The notes: generated by a model not told the origin, from the letters alone. A stretch of DNA of 64,000 bases from Bacteroides bouchesdurhonensis (GCF_900155865.1 NZ_LT707006.1:4318577-4382576), one strand, 5' to 3'; positions 1 to 9,042 are shown, counted from the first letter of the stretch. Numbers and translations: made by a program.

Positions 1-810
1 ATAGGCAATACCACGTGCAGCATTCACCACAGGACCAAAGAATATATTTAATGTCATATTCACGCCTTGATCTTTTAGCATATATGCCATACTTCCCCAT
101 AAACTCCATCCTGAATAACTGAGCATATTCCTGAAAATATTTTTATCATAAAGAACTGCAAGGTTATATTCGTCAAAATTACTTTTACAATAAATGTGAT
201 AAACAATAAATAAAATTATTGTTACCGCAAATAAAAGTGAACCATAAATAATAAGTCTATCACTCCCACAAGAACTAATAACAAAAGCTATGACCAACTT
301 ACTAATTGCATCAAATATTCCTATATATGCATAAATACCCATTTTTTCATGAGCTATAATCTCCGCATTTAATGGAACCTGCATTATAGTTACCGCACAA
401 CTAAGAATGGAGAATTGATAAATTACATTAGCTGCAAATAATCTTTCCACAGGTATAAGTAGCTTATAATTTACAAACCATAATCCTACTGTTTCAGCTA
501 ATATAAGAACAAATACCGATAATATTAAGTGTATAGTAAAAGCCGTACGAAAGTTTTTCTTTAATTCTACTGTGTTCTCCCTTCCCAATTCATAAGTTAT
601 AAAACGGGAAGTTGCCGAACTTAAAGCACTATTAAAAAAGGAAAATAACGTAATAACTCCAGCTACAACATTATAAATTCCATAATCCTCTATACCTAAA
701 GCTTTAAGAACAACCCTAGAAGTGTATAAATATACAACCATAATGATACTTAATCTAAAATAAAGTATCATTGTGTTCTTGGCTATAAGTTTATTGTTAG
801 AATTAGTCAT
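1..810 (-). CDS. Polysaccharide flippase (Wzx-like), C-terminus cut by window edge
   Basis: Reading leftwards from the ATG at 810, an open frame runs off the window edge. The translation starts MTNSNNKLIAKNTMILYFRL and has several long hydrophobic segments. It resembles the MOP-superfamily O-antigen/capsule flippases that move undecaprenyl-linked repeat units across the inner membrane. I see VYLYTSRVVLKALGIEDYGI near the N-terminus, a pattern common in Bacteroides Wzx proteins. It lies 38 bases downstream of the chain-length gene on the same strand, so it is probably the next gene of the capsule operon. About 270 residues are visible; the rest is outside. Confidence 0.8.
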   Translation of the reverse strand, partial: MTNSNNKLIAKNTMILYFRLSIIMVVYLYTSRVVLKALGIEDYGIYNVVAGVITLFSFFNSALSSATSRFITYELGRENTVELKKNFRTAFTIHLILSVFVLILAETVGLWFVNYKLLIPVERLFAANVIYQFSILSCAVTIMQVPLNAEIIAHEKMGIYAYIGIFDAISKLVIAFVISSCGSDRLIIYGSLLFAVTIILFIVYHIYCKSNFDEYNLAVLYDKNIFRNMLSYSGWSLWGSMAYMLKDQGVNMTLNIFFGPVVNAARGIAY

Positions 811-848
811 AAAATAGTATCCTACGCTCTACGTTTTTAGTTCACTTT

Positions 849-1958
849 TTAAAATTTTTTCCAAATATCTTTTATGACTAACAACCAAACTAATGTACCA
901 AATACAGCTATTAAAGGAAATAATAAAGCATATACTTTCAATCCCCATCCAGATGGCTTCAATGGTACTACCGCAGGCTCAACTATAGCTAATACAGGCT
1001 TTACCTCTTGCACTTTCGCTCTAGCTACTTGCAACTGATTAGCTACCTGACTATACACCTGATAGGCCAGTCCCATATCATTTTGCAAACGCTCCTGCTC
1101 GGCACGAACTACTTGAAGAATAAGGTTATCATGGGTATCCACATAATCCGCATATTTTTTCTGAGCGATATAATATTCCTGACGACGCTCATTAAAAAGT
1201 TTCTCTAAATAAGTGCAATCATCTTTTGCCTTAGAAGTACGATAGTTAATGATGTACTCTTGTAATTTACATACGACAGAATCTGCCACCACTGCAGCCA
1301 CTTTAGGATCTTGTAAGGTAACAGATATGTTTGTGATTGCAGTCTTCTTATCTACTATAGCAAATATATTTTTTTTCAAGAAGTTGATTTTACGGTTTTC
1401 TTCAGAAGTCAGTTCTATAATACTTTCCCTTCCGTTGTTATTATTACTTTCATCTTTATTATCTACAAACCAAAGTTTGATCGCTCCCAAAGTCATACCA
1501 GGGAATTCAATAATATAATTCCACCAAGGAGAGGATTGTTTATCCAAATAGGACTCCAAAGTCAATGTATCTACCTCAGAATATGGAACTTTCATATTAA
1601 ACAATTCCAATAAAAAAGGAGTGGAAGAAACAATGTCAGTAGATAAAGAAATATTCAGTGCATCTGCACTTTCTCCAGTAGCATTAGCTCCTAAAAAAGA
1701 AGCTGCCAATCCTGCCAAACCATTCCCTTCTTTAGAACTACCCATTTCTGGAGAAAGAGTAACATTGACTGTATATTGTCTGGGAATACTCAATGCTATA
1801 ATAATACCAATAATTAATCCTACTCCAGCTGCTTTATATAATATCTTACGAATAGCAAAAATTTTATGGAAGACTTCCATCAAGTCAATCTCCATTTCTC
1901 CACTCTGAGTTTCACTTGATTCGGAAATTACTTTCTTATCTACTTGTTTTTCAGACAT
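849..1958 (-). CDS. Wzz/GumC-type polysaccharide chain-length determinant
   Basis: This 369-residue protein has the layout of polysaccharide co-polymerases. A cytoplasmic N-terminus is followed by a membrane helix near residues 39-57 (AAGVGLIIGIIIALSI). A long periplasmic part has coiled-coil-like stretches (about 240-310), then a proline-containing segment (VVPLKPSGWG) leads into a second helix (YALLFPLIAVFGTLVWLLVI) near the C-terminus. The family sets capsule or O-antigen chain length with the Wza-type exporter. The gene starts 7 bases after the exporter stop, so the two are probably co-transcribed. No kinase domain is present. Confidence 0.88.
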   Translation of the reverse strand: MSEKQVDKKVISESSETQSGEMEIDLMEVFHKIFAIRKILYKAAGVGLIIGIIIALSIPRQYTVNVTLSPEMGSSKEGNGLAGLAASFLGANATGESADALNISLSTDIVSSTPFLLELFNMKVPYSEVDTLTLESYLDKQSSPWWNYIIEFPGMTLGAIKLWFVDNKDESNNNNGRESIIELTSEENRKINFLKKNIFAIVDKKTAITNISVTLQDPKVAAVVADSVVCKLQEYIINYRTSKAKDDCTYLEKLFNERRQEYYIAQKKYADYVDTHDNLILQVVRAEQERLQNDMGLAYQVYSQVANQLQVARAKVQEVKPVLAIVEPAVVPLKPSGWGLKVYALLFPLIAVFGTLVWLLVIKDIWKKF

Positions 1959-1965
1959 AAGAATA

Positions 1966-4380
1966 TTATTTCTTTATTAAATTAGCAATAGAAGCAATCA
2001 TCATACCCATTGTGCTGAAAGAGGTAGCATATCCCAAAATTTCTCCTATATTGGTTCGCTTCTTTGATTTACTTGGAACAATGATCTCACACCCAGGCTC
2101 AATCTGCTTCTTTCCATTTCCTTTTACCTTGGTTATCTGCCCATTCATATACACAATAAACTTCTTACTCTTCTTCGCATTCTCTGAATAACCACCAGAC
2201 TGATTCAAATAATAATCAATATCCTTACCTTCCAGATAAGAGACTGTATTCGGCATCATCACAGCACCATCGATAGTAACCGTATTTGTATTTTTCGGAA
2301 TAGAAATAACATCGCCTTCGCGTAAAACAATATCAGCAGAACTTTTAGGTTTAGCCAACGCTTTTTCCAAGTCAATACCAACAGTAAAAGTATTCTCTAC
2401 TTCAATTCCTAATGAATCAATCATAGCTTCACCTAACTGACGACGCATCAAACGAATGACATCCCCCATACGTTTTTTCTCACTCGCATTGGCCACACGG
2501 GTCAATTTTGCACCACGCAAATAAGCGTAATTAGTAGTGCCACCGGCTTTGTTGATTAAATCTGATAAACGCTCTTCACGGCTAGTCAATGCATAATTAC
2601 CACTAAATAAGATTTGCCCCTCTATCGCTACATTCTGTTGAGGTTGGTAACCCGGGCTACGACGTACATAAACCTCATCATAAGGTTGGAGTACAAATCC
2701 GGGCTGTCCGTCCACCACAAAGCCATCTTTTAAAGAAAAAGTATACATCTGTCCGATAGTATCATTGTTTACAATACTACGGGGATTCTTGATTCGTCTT
2801 GTCACATCCACACGAACGGTAGAAGCAGCTTCACGTAACCCTCCTGCCTGAATGATCAGATCTTCCAAAGTCATATTATCAGCATAAGGATAAGAATCTG
2901 GTTTAGCGACTTCACCATGAACCGTTATATTACCGCGATCTTCCAGATCGTGAATGCTAGGGATATAAAGAATATCATTCTTCATCAAGGCGATATTGGG
3001 AACTGTACCATCCATGATAGATTTTATATCTATAGGCATTACTTCTGTAGTTAGGTCTTCACGCTGACGATACAAAACAGAACGGTTTAGAAAAGCGTCA
3101 CCGGTTAAACCTTGAGCTTCATTTACCAATTCACGTATAGTATTGAGTTTTCCACTTAGTTGATAGATACCGGGGCGATAAACAGCACCACGAATTTCCA
3201 GTTTATTAGTGAAACGGTTCAGAATGGCTTCGGCAGTAACAACATCACCGTTACGCATCTGATAAACACTATAATCTATATCTTTCACAGTATTTACTTC
3301 GTATTCCTGCCCATTCTGACGAACAACACGCAAAGAACGAGTATAAGAATCGGCTTCAAAACCACCAGCGTATTTAATTAATGTAGAAAGTGTTTCATCT
3401 TTCTTCATCTCAAAACGCATAGGACGTTTTACTTTACCACTGATTTTAACCAAGACTTCATAAGCCGGGACAATAATGACATCACTTTCCTGAAGACGAA
3501 TATCGTCCTGAATATTTCCTTTCATGATAAACTCATAAACATCAACAGTAGCAATCTTCTTTCCATTCCTTACCAGTTGAACATTACGCAAACTTCCGAT
3601 ATTACTTACTCCACCGGCACGATATAACGCATGAAAGACGGTAGAGAAGGAAGAAAGCGCATAAGTACCGGGCTGAACGACTTCTCCCATAATATTAATC
3701 TGGATAGTACGAATATTGCCTAGTGTCAAACGGATATCAGAACTTGGGTCGGTGCTGTTATTCAAGCCATTATAGATTTTATTCAGGGATTTCTTTAAAT
3801 AATCGTTCGCTTCGGAAACCGTTAATCCACTTAGAGAAACAGGACCAATCTTTTGAATATTAATAGTACCTTCCGGAGATATAGCTTGCCGAATAGTATT
3901 TTGGCTGGCTCCCCAAATATCAATGATCACTTCGTCTCCGGGACCCAAACGATAGTTTGAAGGAGTAGCCAGATTGACACTAGGTTCGAAAGTCAGGTTT
4001 CTGGTATTGAAGATATTACGACCAAACACTTGATCTTCACGAGCCAAATCTTGAGTGGTAGGCTGATCTTCCAACATATCGGAAGTGTTCTCCTTCATCT
4101 CTTCACGCAATCGGGATTCATTGACATCCGTTCCGGTAGATTTGGAAGTATTTACATTATTCTGCTTCTCATACAATTCTTTAACGCGAATCGCTTGTTC
4201 TTTGGTCACACCTTTGCGTGCCAATTCAGAAGCTATCTGTTTTTGCTCCTTTCCTTGTTTGATGCCCTCTTTTACATATTCAAGTACTTGCTGATCGCTC
4301 ATGTTTTGAGCCATTAATGCAGAGGTACTCCCTAACATCAAAATGAAAAGAAATAAACTAAATTGTTTTTGTATTTTCAT
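1966..4380 (-). CDS. Wza-like polysaccharide export protein with SLBB domains
   Basis: The 804-residue product begins with a signal peptide (FLFILMLGSTSALMAQ). A charged, glutamine-rich helical region follows (about 30-120), then a polysaccharide export domain (NYRLGPGDEVIIDIWGAS, about 142-240) and several SLBB repeats, each with a motif such as VQPGTYALSS, VYRPGIYQLS or GQILFSGNYALTS. A C-terminal hydrophobic segment is near 785-800. Members form the outer-membrane channel for capsule export. It is about twice the length of E. coli Wza, as is usual for Bacteroidetes because of the extra SLBB units. It lies between upxZ and the chain-length gene. Confidence 0.92.
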   Translation of the reverse strand: MKIQKQFSLFLFILMLGSTSALMAQNMSDQQVLEYVKEGIKQGKEQKQIASELARKGVTKEQAIRVKELYEKQNNVNTSKSTGTDVNESRLREEMKENTSDMLEDQPTTQDLAREDQVFGRNIFNTRNLTFEPSVNLATPSNYRLGPGDEVIIDIWGASQNTIRQAISPEGTINIQKIGPVSLSGLTVSEANDYLKKSLNKIYNGLNNSTDPSSDIRLTLGNIRTIQINIMGEVVQPGTYALSSFSTVFHALYRAGGVSNIGSLRNVQLVRNGKKIATVDVYEFIMKGNIQDDIRLQESDVIIVPAYEVLVKISGKVKRPMRFEMKKDETLSTLIKYAGGFEADSYTRSLRVVRQNGQEYEVNTVKDIDYSVYQMRNGDVVTAEAILNRFTNKLEIRGAVYRPGIYQLSGKLNTIRELVNEAQGLTGDAFLNRSVLYRQREDLTTEVMPIDIKSIMDGTVPNIALMKNDILYIPSIHDLEDRGNITVHGEVAKPDSYPYADNMTLEDLIIQAGGLREAASTVRVDVTRRIKNPRSIVNNDTIGQMYTFSLKDGFVVDGQPGFVLQPYDEVYVRRSPGYQPQQNVAIEGQILFSGNYALTSREERLSDLINKAGGTTNYAYLRGAKLTRVANASEKKRMGDVIRLMRRQLGEAMIDSLGIEVENTFTVGIDLEKALAKPKSSADIVLREGDVISIPKNTNTVTIDGAVMMPNTVSYLEGKDIDYYLNQSGGYSENAKKSKKFIVYMNGQITKVKGNGKKQIEPGCEIIVPSKSKKRTNIGEILGYATSFSTMGMMIASIANLIKK

Positions 4381-4397
4381 TTACTAATTAATAAATA

Positions 4398-4766
4398 TCA
4401 ATTGATTTCAAATGAGTTATTCAATTCAGTACAAAATATAAGTAATTGTTCTTTTACAGAAGAAGGGGGAAGGGTTGGAAGAATTTTCCGAGAACGCTTC
4501 AAAACTGATTGTTTTTTGAATTCATCATCTAGGTTAGCGTACATTGAGACACTATATCCCATTAAAAGGGCTAAGCACAAAGCCGCTTCCTGCTCCACGT
4601 TTTTACCTTGCTGAAAAACCAATTCATTTATCAGATTATGAATGCTTTTATTAAGAAGAGAAAGGTCATCAGCATATACATAACCATTCTGATCACCAAT
4701 GTGAAGAAAACGATCTGCCAAACTGTACAGACTGTCTATTTTTTCTTGTAATAGCATATTCCCCAT
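4398..4766 (-). CDS. upxZ: UpxZ-family inhibitor of capsule antitermination
   Basis: This small 122-residue helical protein lies immediately after upxY and before the export genes, the position upxZ holds in Bacteroides capsule loci. Known for the family: UpxZ proteins block the UpxY antiterminators of other capsule loci, so that one capsule dominates. In the sequence I see the N-terminal helix LQEKIDSLYSLADRFLHIGD and a central motif NLINELVFQQGKNVEQEAAL. It is short for the family. Assignment rests on position and general resemblance. Spacing to upxY is 14 bases. Confidence 0.82.
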   Translation of the reverse strand: MGNMLLQEKIDSLYSLADRFLHIGDQNGYVYADDLSLLNKSIHNLINELVFQQGKNVEQEAALCLALLMGYSVSMYANLDDEFKKQSVLKRSRKILPTLPPSSVKEQLLIFCTELNNSFEIN

Positions 4767-4780
4767 ATCCCCAATAACTA

Positions 4781-5374
4781 CTACTTTATTCCATGTTCAT
4801 TTTCCATTTCAATAGATTCCACGCAACCTACGGGTATATCGACAAAAGCACATCCCAACATCGTTAAACGGACGGCAACTTTAGACTTACCATTAACCGT
4901 TACCAACTCACCTTCCAATCCAGCCAATGGACCTTTAATTACACGAATCTTTTCACCCGGTGACAACGGCGAGGAACTCATACTGATCGTTTCTTCCGAA
5001 TAATCGAGCATGAACTTAAAACGTAACATTTGTTCATCGGGAATCACAGCCGGAGCACTTTCACCACGTAATACCATATAGCGGGTCACAGCTGACAGAG
5101 TCAGGACTTCTTTCTGCTCCTGAAGATCGACATGGACAAAAATCATCATCGGGAGTAAAACACGATCGATCACTTTACGACGGTCACTCCATTGATGGTA
5201 TTCTTGTTGAATAGGAAGGAAATTTTCAATTCCCATTTTCGTTAGACGTTCGCTCGTCTTTTTCTCGTGGTAAATACGCACTACAGCCACTAACCAACGT
5301 TTTGAGCGTGCTACGCTTCTGCCAGTCACATTTGCCGGCAGAACTTGAGAATCGTCATTTTTGTTAAGAATCAT
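4781..5374 (-). CDS. upxY: UpxY-family (NusG-like) capsule transcription antiterminator
   Basis: The 197-residue protein has a NusG N-terminal domain (about 26-130: KRWLVAVVRIYHEKKTSERL, then IENFLPIQQEYHQW) and a C-terminal KOW motif (about 145-175: PGEKIRVIKGPLAGLEGELV). This is the UpxY layout. The family acts on the 5' leader of its own locus so that RNA polymerase reads through the long capsule operon. It is the first gene of the operon and starts 21 bases inside the left recombination repeat, as expected when the invertible promoter faces it. Confidence 0.92.
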   Translation of the reverse strand: MILNKNDDSQVLPANVTGRSVARSKRWLVAVVRIYHEKKTSERLTKMGIENFLPIQQEYHQWSDRRKVIDRVLLPMMIFVHVDLQEQKEVLTLSAVTRYMVLRGESAPAVIPDEQMLRFKFMLDYSEETISMSSSPLSPGEKIRVIKGPLAGLEGELVTVNGKSKVAVRLTMLGCAFVDIPVGCVESIEMENEHGIK

Positions 5375-5394
5375 CTATTTTTACCCCATGTTTA

Positions 5395-5421
5395 TCCGTT
5401 ACTTCATAGGTAACGGATAAG
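5395..5421. repeat. Left inverted repeat of the capsule promoter switch
   Basis: A 27-base block that recurs exactly, in inverted orientation, at 5622-5648. Each copy is itself a dyad: arms ATCCGTTAC and GTAACGGAT separated by the 7-base core TTCATAG. Two 9-base arms around a short core is the usual shape of a tyrosine recombinase crossover site, and a tyrosine recombinase gene lies next door. Confidence 0.93.
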
Positions 5422-5621
5422 CATGGCTAGTATCAGATGTCAGAAGAGTCTTAGCTGATACATAGCAGATCTCATCAACATTCAAACAATGGAAGATTCT
5501 TTGACACGAACAGTATTCTTCGCGTCTGGGGTATTTCTTATTATATATTTTAAGAAAAAAGAAAAAAAGATTTTTTTTATTTGTTTTCTATTTACTATTT
5601 TATCTATCTTTGCAGCGAATT
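5422..5621 (+). promoter_or_regulatory. Invertible capsule promoter segment, OFF orientation
   Basis: The 200-base segment between the perfect inverted repeats carries a full Bacteroides promoter on the plus strand: TTTG at 5580-5583, a 21-base spacer, then TATCTTTG at 5605-5612 matching TAnnTTTG. Transcription would start near 5619 and run right, away from upxY, which lies to the left on the minus strand. I found no TAnnTTTG on the minus strand of the segment. Inversion would move the -7 box to about 5431-5438 on the minus strand, roughly 50 bases ahead of upxY. The assembled state is therefore OFF. This also accounts for the gene-free stretch 5375-5688. Confidence 0.88.
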
Positions 5622-5648
5622 CTTATCCGTTACCTATGAAGTAACGGA
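5622..5648. repeat. Right inverted repeat of the capsule promoter switch
   Basis: Exact reverse complement of 5395-5421 over 27 bases, with the same 9-base dyad arms and 7-base core read from the other strand. It lies 10 bases downstream of the -7 box, so in the OFF state the transcript begins just before or within this repeat. Confidence 0.93.
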
Positions 5649-5688
5649 CAGCATATATTATTATTATTCAGACACTTACGCACGCTTT

Positions 5689-6636
5689 CTACATTACCTT
5701 ACAATTTATTACATAAGAATAATTCATGCGATTTATTTTTGTTCTTTCTTCTAATTCAAATCCCTTTAAATAGATCTGTGTAGTTTTAATCGATTTATGA
5801 CCTAATGACTCACTTATCATTTCAATAGAAGCTCCCCGGTACTTGGCAGTAGTAGCCCAAGAATGGCGGAAGGTATACGAAGAAACAGAGGAATAAATGC
5901 ATAACCGCTTTGCCAAACGCTTCAATTGGTTATTAAAACAACGCAATGCAGATTGATACTCAATATAACCTCTTACATCATTTCTTTTGTAATTACCACT
6001 CAACACGCATAAAAGATAATCGGGATAATCAGAATGACGAGTATATTGTTTATTGCGAAGCAGTGTAATAGCCTCTGTCGCAGTATCCAAAATCTCAAGA
6101 CACATAGGAGTGCCTGTTTTCATACGGTTATATTTAAGGATGCCTTGTTTCAAGTCCGTTTTCTCCAAATGCACAAGATCACTAAAAGGCATACCACAGA
6201 ATTGAAACAATAGGCTGGCAATAGCTTGAGTACGACGGAGAGACTCGGATTGAGGATCCTTATATAACAAGGTATGAAGTTCGTGTACAGGAAGTGCTTT
6301 CTTTTGCCGAGTCTCCACTCCTGTAAAGACGTCATGAAATAAACGATATATATAAGGAGCCTGACCTGCATCGACTCCCTGATTGTAAATACATCGCAGC
6401 ATACGCATATAAGTGGAAATTGTATTAAGTTTCAATTTACGGGTAATGAGATAATTGTTATATCGTTTCAAATTCTCACGATTTATCTGATAAAACGCAA
6501 CGGAAGGTGTTCCGCAAAACTGAGTAAAAGAACGAATAGCATTTTTGTATACGTGTGCTGTGGAGTATCGACCTTCTTTTATTAAAGAAGCAATATAATT
6601 ACGCGCACAAATGGTAAATCTATTATTTTCCATCAT
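5689..6636 (-). CDS. Tyrosine recombinase, probable invertase of the capsule promoter
   Basis: This 315-residue phage-integrase-family protein has an N-terminal SAM-like core-binding domain (about 8-100) and a C-terminal catalytic domain. Visible catalytic residues are Lys173 (MKTGTP), Arg257 (SYTFRHSWAT), His280 (LGH) and Tyr289 (TTQIYL). The first catalytic Arg region reads FCGMPFSDL, with Cys147 where many relatives have Arg. The gene lies 40 bases from a 27-bp inverted repeat pair flanking a promoter, so local promoter inversion is the likely job. It may initiate at residue 1 or 2. Its own promoter box is at 6700-6707. Nothing else suggests a mobile element. Confidence 0.88.
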   Translation of the reverse strand: MMENNRFTICARNYIASLIKEGRYSTAHVYKNAIRSFTQFCGTPSVAFYQINRENLKRYNNYLITRKLKLNTISTYMRMLRCIYNQGVDAGQAPYIYRLFHDVFTGVETRQKKALPVHELHTLLYKDPQSESLRRTQAIASLLFQFCGMPFSDLVHLEKTDLKQGILKYNRMKTGTPMCLEILDTATEAITLLRNKQYTRHSDYPDYLLCVLSGNYKRNDVRGYIEYQSALRCFNNQLKRLAKRLCIYSSVSSYTFRHSWATTAKYRGASIEMISESLGHKSIKTTQIYLKGFELEERTKINRMNYSYVINCKVM

Positions 6637-6699
6637 TTAATTCTTTATTGGTTTTATAATTACATGGGGATATTAGAATAACTTATCACTGTAGACGGA

Positions 6700-6707
6700 C
6701 AAATTTA
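6700..6707 (-). promoter_or_regulatory. -7 box upstream of the tyrosine recombinase
   Basis: The minus strand reads TAAATTTG, a full match to TAnnTTTG, about 64 bases before the recombinase start. No clear TTTG -33 element is present. Confidence 0.55.
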
Positions 6708-6737
6708 AATAAATAAGTTTCTGTTTTTATATCAGGG

Positions 6738-6797
6738 AGGGGGTAGTTCTCAAGAAAAACAAGTTTTTTTCAAATTACCCCCTAAAAAACAGGGGTA
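6738..6797. repeat. Three alternating GGGGTA/TACCCC elements upstream of glnN
   Basis: AGGGGGTA at 6738-6745, its reverse complement TACCCCCT at 6776-6783, and AGGGGTA at 6791-6797. The middle copy could pair with either neighbour. All lie upstream of the glnN -7 box, so they would act as DNA sites rather than in the glnN leader. Confidence 0.5.
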
Positions 6798-6814
6798 CTT
6801 TCAGAAAAAACATA

Positions 6815-6822
6815 TAATTTTG
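6815..6822 (+). promoter_or_regulatory. glnN promoter -7 box
   Basis: TAATTTTG matches TAnnTTTG. Transcription would begin near 6829, which rules out the upstream TTG at 6820 as a start and supports the ATG at 6853. Confidence 0.7.
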
Positions 6823-6852
6823 CGCCATCAACCGATAAAAGTTAGACTATTT

Positions 6853-9042
6853 ATGTCCAAATTGAGATTTTTTGCTTTGCAACAACTTTCCAATCGGAAA
6901 GCTCTGGAAGTAACTGCCCCTTCCAACAAACTCTCAGATTATTATGGTAGCCATGTGTTCGATCGCAAGAAGATGCAGGAGTATCTTCCGAAAGAAGCTT
7001 ACAGGGCTGTAATTGATGCCATTGAAAAAGGTACACCTATCAGTCGGGAAGTAGCGGACCTGGTTGCCAACGGTATGAAGAGTTGGGCTAAATCACTTAA
7101 TGTGACTCACTACACACACTGGTTCCAACCTCTGACAGACGGGACGGCCGAAAAGCACGATGGCTTCATTGAGTTCAGTGAAGAAGGTGGAGTGATTGAA
7201 CGTTTTTCCGGAAAGCTTCTTATACAGCAAGAACCGGATGCTTCTTCTTTCCCGAACGGTGGTATCCGTAATACTTTCGAAGCTCGCGGATATACAGCAT
7301 GGGATGTTTCGTCTCCTGCATTCGTTGTAGATACAACTCTTTGTATCCCAACCATTTTTATTTCTTATACCGGTGAAGCACTCGACTACAAAACTCCTTT
7401 GTTGAAAGCACTTGCAGCCGTAGATAAAGCTGCTACTGAAGTCTGTCAGTTATTCGATAAGAACGTAACACGTGTATATACTAATCTTGGTTGGGAACAG
7501 GAATATTTCCTTGTAGACTCTTCCTTATATAATGCACGCCCTGATCTCTGCCTGACAGGAAGAACATTAATGGGGCATTCATCTGCCAAAGACCAGCAAT
7601 TGGAAGACCATTATTTCGGTTCAATCCCTCCACGCGTCACTGCCTTTATGAAGGAGCTGGAAATAGAATGTCATAAACTGGGAATCCCTGCCAAAACCCG
7701 ACACAATGAAGTAGCTCCCAATCAATTTGAATTAGCTCCTATTTTCGAGAACTGTAATTTGGCGAACGACCATAATCAGCTCGTTATGGATCTGATGAAA
7801 CGAATCGCACGCAAACATCATTTTAATGTATTGTTACACGAAAAGCCATACAGTGGTGTAAATGGTTCCGGCAAACACAATAACTGGTCACTTTGTACCG
7901 ATACCGGCATCAACTTGTTTGCTCCGGGCAAGAACCCGAAAGGTAATATGTTATTCCTTACCTTCTTGGTGAATGCATTGATGATGGTATATAAAAATCA
8001 GGATTTACTACGTGCCTCTATCATGAGTGCCAGTAATAGCTACCGGTTAGGAGCTAACGAAGCTCCTCCTGCCATCCTTTCCTGCTTTTTGGGAAAACAA
8101 CTTTCGGCTACATTGGACGAAATTGTCCGCCAGGTAGGAAACGAGAAGATGACTCCGGAAGAGAAAACAACATTGAAACTCGGTATCGGACGTATTCCTG
8201 AAATTCTACTCGATACTACAGACCGTAACCGTACTTCTCCTTTCGCTTTCACCGGAAATCGTTTCGAATTCCGTGCTGCCGGTTCTTCTTCAAACTGTGC
8301 TGCTGCCATGATAACCATCAATGCAGCTATGGCAAACCAACTGAATGAATTCCGCGCTTCGGTAGAAAAACTGATGGAAGAAGGGGTAGGTAAAGACGAA
8401 GCGATTTTCCGTCTGCTGAAAGAAACAATTATTGCTTCCGAACCCATCCGTTTTGAAGGGGATGGTTATTCGGAAGAATGGAAACAAGAAGCTGCACGTC
8501 GCGGGCTAACTAATATTTGTCACGTACCACAAGCTCTGATGCACTATGTCGATAACCAGTCAAAAGCTGTTCTTATCGGTGAACGTATCTTCAATGAAAC
8601 GGAATTGAATTGCCGTCTGGAAGTGGAACTGGAGAAATATACGATGAAGGTACAGATAGAAAGTCGTGTATTAGGGGATCTTGCTATCAATCATATTGTT
8701 CCGACAGCTGTCGCATACCAGAATCGTTTGCTCGAGAATTTAAGAGGACTGAAAGAAATCTTCTCTCCTGAGGAGTTTGAGGTATTAAGTGCCGACCGCA
8801 AAGAATTGATACGTGAGATTTCTCACCGTGTAACTGCTATAAAAGTATTAGTACATGATATGACTGAGGCACGTAAAGTTGCCAACCATAAAGAGAACTA
8901 CAAGGAAAAGGCATTTGAATATGAAGAAAAGGTACGTCCGTACCTCGACAAAATCCGCGATCATATTGATCATCTTGAAATGGAAGTGGACGACGAAATA
9001 TGGCCTTTACCTAAATATAGGGAACTTTTATTCACTAAATAA
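6853..9042 (+). CDS. glnN: Type III glutamine synthetase
   Basis: It makes glutamine from glutamate, ammonia and ATP in the cytoplasm. From the ATG at 6853 (MSKLRFFALQ) the product is 729 residues, the length known for Bacteroides fragilis GlnN. An earlier in-frame TTG lies inside the promoter -7 box and is rejected. Family motifs visible include KPYSGVNGSGKHNNWSL (binding and catalytic His region), NRTSPFAFTGNRFEFRAAGS and RHNEVAPNQFELAPIFE. The N-terminal part matches the long type III extension. It stands alone, with its own promoter and a strong terminator at 9064. Confidence 0.97.
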   Translation: MSKLRFFALQQLSNRKALEVTAPSNKLSDYYGSHVFDRKKMQEYLPKEAYRAVIDAIEKGTPISREVADLVANGMKSWAKSLNVTHYTHWFQPLTDGTAEKHDGFIEFSEEGGVIERFSGKLLIQQEPDASSFPNGGIRNTFEARGYTAWDVSSPAFVVDTTLCIPTIFISYTGEALDYKTPLLKALAAVDKAATEVCQLFDKNVTRVYTNLGWEQEYFLVDSSLYNARPDLCLTGRTLMGHSSAKDQQLEDHYFGSIPPRVTAFMKELEIECHKLGIPAKTRHNEVAPNQFELAPIFENCNLANDHNQLVMDLMKRIARKHHFNVLLHEKPYSGVNGSGKHNNWSLCTDTGINLFAPGKNPKGNMLFLTFLVNALMMVYKNQDLLRASIMSASNSYRLGANEAPPAILSCFLGKQLSATLDEIVRQVGNEKMTPEEKTTLKLGIGRIPEILLDTTDRNRTSPFAFTGNRFEFRAAGSSSNCAAAMITINAAMANQLNEFRASVEKLMEEGVGKDEAIFRLLKETIIASEPIRFEGDGYSEEWKQEAARRGLTNICHVPQALMHYVDNQSKAVLIGERIFNETELNCRLEVELEKYTMKVQIESRVLGDLAINHIVPTAVAYQNRLLENLRGLKEIFSPEEFEVLSADRKELIREISHRVTAIKVLVHDMTEARKVANHKENYKEKAFEYEEKVRPYLDKIRDHIDHLEMEVDDEIWPLPKYRELLFTK

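Noticed and set aside
5395-6636. Integrated mobile element carrying the recombinase
   Set aside because: No transfer, replication or cargo genes and no target duplication; the repeats flank only a promoter, which fits a local switch.
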